Of a stretch of DNA of 64,000 bases, positions 63,390 through 64,000 are shown one piece after another; positions within the stretch are counted from its first letter, which is position 1, and each line of letters starts with the position of its first letter. Made by a program: the position numbers and the translations under genes. Below the pieces are notes generated by a model that saw only the letters and a program-made list of their open reading frames with translations, searched no databases and was not told where the DNA came from. The stretch comes from Hymenobacter psychrotolerans DSM 18569 (GTDB lineage: Bacteria; Bacteroidota; Bacteroidia; Cytophagales; Hymenobacteraceae): positions 102,166 to 166,165 of the forward strand of contig NZ_FRAS01000008.1 of the NCBI RefSeq assembly GCF_900142395.1, written 5' to 3'.

Positions 63390-63420
63390 TTGACAATTCA
63401 GACTGATTATCGCACCTTTG
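63390..63420 (+). promoter_or_regulatory. rrn-type promoter P1
   Basis: TTGACA (63390) followed after 20 bases from its TTG by CACCTTTG (63413-63420), one mismatch from TAnnTTTG. Confidence 0.65.
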
Positions 63421-63469
63421 CACTCCCAAATCGAACGGATGTGGGAATAGGAGGTAAGTAAAAGGGGAT

Positions 63470-63499
63470 TTGCTTTGTAAAAAGTAACTATTACCTTTG
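63470..63499 (+). promoter_or_regulatory. rrn-type promoter P2
   Basis: TTG (63470-63472) and TACCTTTG (63492-63499) with a 19-base spacer; followed by CAGCCCGCTTCGACCGGAA. Confidence 0.75.
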
Positions 63500-63555
63500 C
63501 AGCCCGCTTCGACCGGAATCGGAACCCGCTTCGAAAAAAAAGTTTGCCTGGTTAC

Positions 63556-63587
63556 TTGCAGGCGAAGAAAACGAGGTGTTACCTTTG
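63556..63587 (+). promoter_or_regulatory. rrn-type promoter P3
   Basis: TTG (63556-63558) and TACCTTTG (63580-63587) with a 21-base spacer; followed by CCGTCCGCTTCATCCGGAAG. Confidence 0.75.
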
Positions 63588-63655
63588 CCGTCCGCTTCAT
63601 CCGGAAGCCAGGCCCCGACTCTACGAAAAGCCCTAAAAAGTTTTTCGGCTCAGAG

Positions 63656-63685
63656 TTGGAAAGTAAGAAAAGGGTGCTACCTTTG
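63656..63685 (+). promoter_or_regulatory. rrn-type promoter P4
   Basis: TTG (63656-63658) and TACCTTTG (63678-63685) with a 19-base spacer; followed by CAGCCCGCCGCGCTTCGAAC. Confidence 0.75.
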
Positions 63686-63747
63686 CAGCCCGCCGCGCTT
63701 CGAACGAGAAGCGGCCGGGCAGGCAGGAAAAAGAAACAACCTTTTTC

Positions 63748-63777
63748 TTGCGATTTTAAAAAGGTTGTGTACCTTTG
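63748..63777 (+). promoter_or_regulatory. rrn-type promoter P5
   Basis: TTG (63748-63750) and TACCTTTG (63770-63777) with a 19-base spacer; followed by CAGCCCGCTTCGATCGGAAG, almost the same as after P2. Confidence 0.75.
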
Positions 63778-64000
63778 CAGCCCGCTTCGATCGGAAGCCG
63801 GGACCCGGACTCAGCAGATGAGTCACTACGTTGCTTCACACGAGAAGCGACGCACGTTCTTTGAATGGATGGAAAGACAAATGAAAGGGCTTTGGTAGCT
63901 CACTTCTTCGGAAGGGAGGCTGCTGAAGACCACGCGTAGAACAAAAGGAATTGAACAGCTCGTACACACGAGTCGGATCAGCACTCGACATCGTCTGTGG

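Larger units (their letters stand above)
63249..64000 (+). other. Upstream region of an rRNA operon (promoter array and leader)
   Basis: No protein gene is supported in these 752 bases. After the purA terminator come five tandem promoters at 79-98-base intervals (63390-63777). A leader follows with GTTCTTTGA at 63856-63864, a motif that usually lies in Bacteroidota pre-16S leaders. A 16S rRNA gene is therefore expected shortly beyond 64000; this cannot be confirmed here. Confidence 0.7.

Noticed and set aside
63497..63898. Open frames of 80-133 codons within the rrn promoter region
   Set aside because: They cross the duplicated promoter units, repeat pieces like FAARFDRKPG, and have no domain; explained by the tandem repeats.
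63249..64000. 16S rRNA gene inside the window
   Set aside because: No 16S 5' consensus was found before position 64000; only promoter array and leader-type sequence are present.

Overview
The window reads as a chromosomal segment of a GC-rich Bacteroidota of the Cytophagales/Hymenobacter type. Sequence reasons: two SusC/SusD outer-membrane pairs, secreted proteins with C-terminal type IX secretion (T9SS) sorting domains, Bacteroidota-type TAnnTTTG promoter elements, start regions mostly without Shine-Dalgarno sequences, and many lipoproteins and TonB-dependent or beta-barrel envelope proteins. The genus is an inference from style and content; no 16S rRNA gene lies inside the window.

Layout. 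1-5.2 kb: envelope genes, namely a truncated beta-barrel protein, a two-FAS1 lipoprotein, a secreted alpha/beta hydrolase whose nucleophile serine is Gly, and a lower-GC pair (a lipoprotein whose signal peptide is split by a 9-G tract, plus a beta-barrel protein). 5.2-14.2 kb: lipase-like hydrolase, T9SS cargo, rhomboid protease, FkbM methyltransferase, a membrane protein sharing its N-terminal module with the rhomboid protein, a disordered small protein, a GHL10 glycosidase and a Fur-family regulator. 14.3-28.9 kb: amino-sugar/glycan uptake region. A SusC-SusD-lipoprotein operon on the minus strand diverges from a NagB-LmbE fusion gene, followed by a second SusC-SusD pair and a NagX-like membrane acetyltransferase. 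28.85-29.39 kb: a compact cassette, a PD-(D/E)xK-type GxxExxY gene bounded by 47-bp inverted repeats, sitting exactly between the stop codons of two convergent genes.

29.4-45.9 kb: acyl-CoA ligase, a NagZ-like GH3/beta-lactamase fusion, PhoD-like phosphatase, carboxypeptidase-regulatory-like protein, exported superoxide dismutase, SDR oxidoreductase, another T9SS cargo, DUF885 peptidase lipoprotein, flavin reductase, DUF4126 protein and methionine aminopeptidase. Noncoding repeats include a 21-bp tandem repeat near 35.1 kb and a long inverted repeat near 37.9 kb. 46-63.2 kb: housekeeping and envelope core: DCC protein, MDR oxidoreductase, FAD/NAD(P)-binding protein, rfaD (hldD), a BtuF/BtuC-like uptake pair, queD, lpxB, clpX, clpP, tig, tRNA-Leu(UAG), a Rel/SpoT enzyme, and an overlapping fur-STAS-purA cluster. 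63.3-64.0 kb: an array of five tandem TTG/TAnnTTTG promoters and a leader, interpreted as the upstream region of an rRNA operon whose 16S gene would start beyond the window.

Functional links. The two Sus systems, NagB-LmbE, NagX and the NagZ-like GH3 enzyme together suggest scavenging of amino-sugar polymers or recycling of peptidoglycan sugars. The tig/clpP/clpX set is protein quality control, and the Rel enzyme beside purA and the rrn promoters places growth-rate control genes together. The best candidates for something little described are the GxxExxY inverted-repeat cassette, the poly-G lipoprotein switch, and a recurring TTTG-N4-ATG arrangement that suggests leaderless transcripts.
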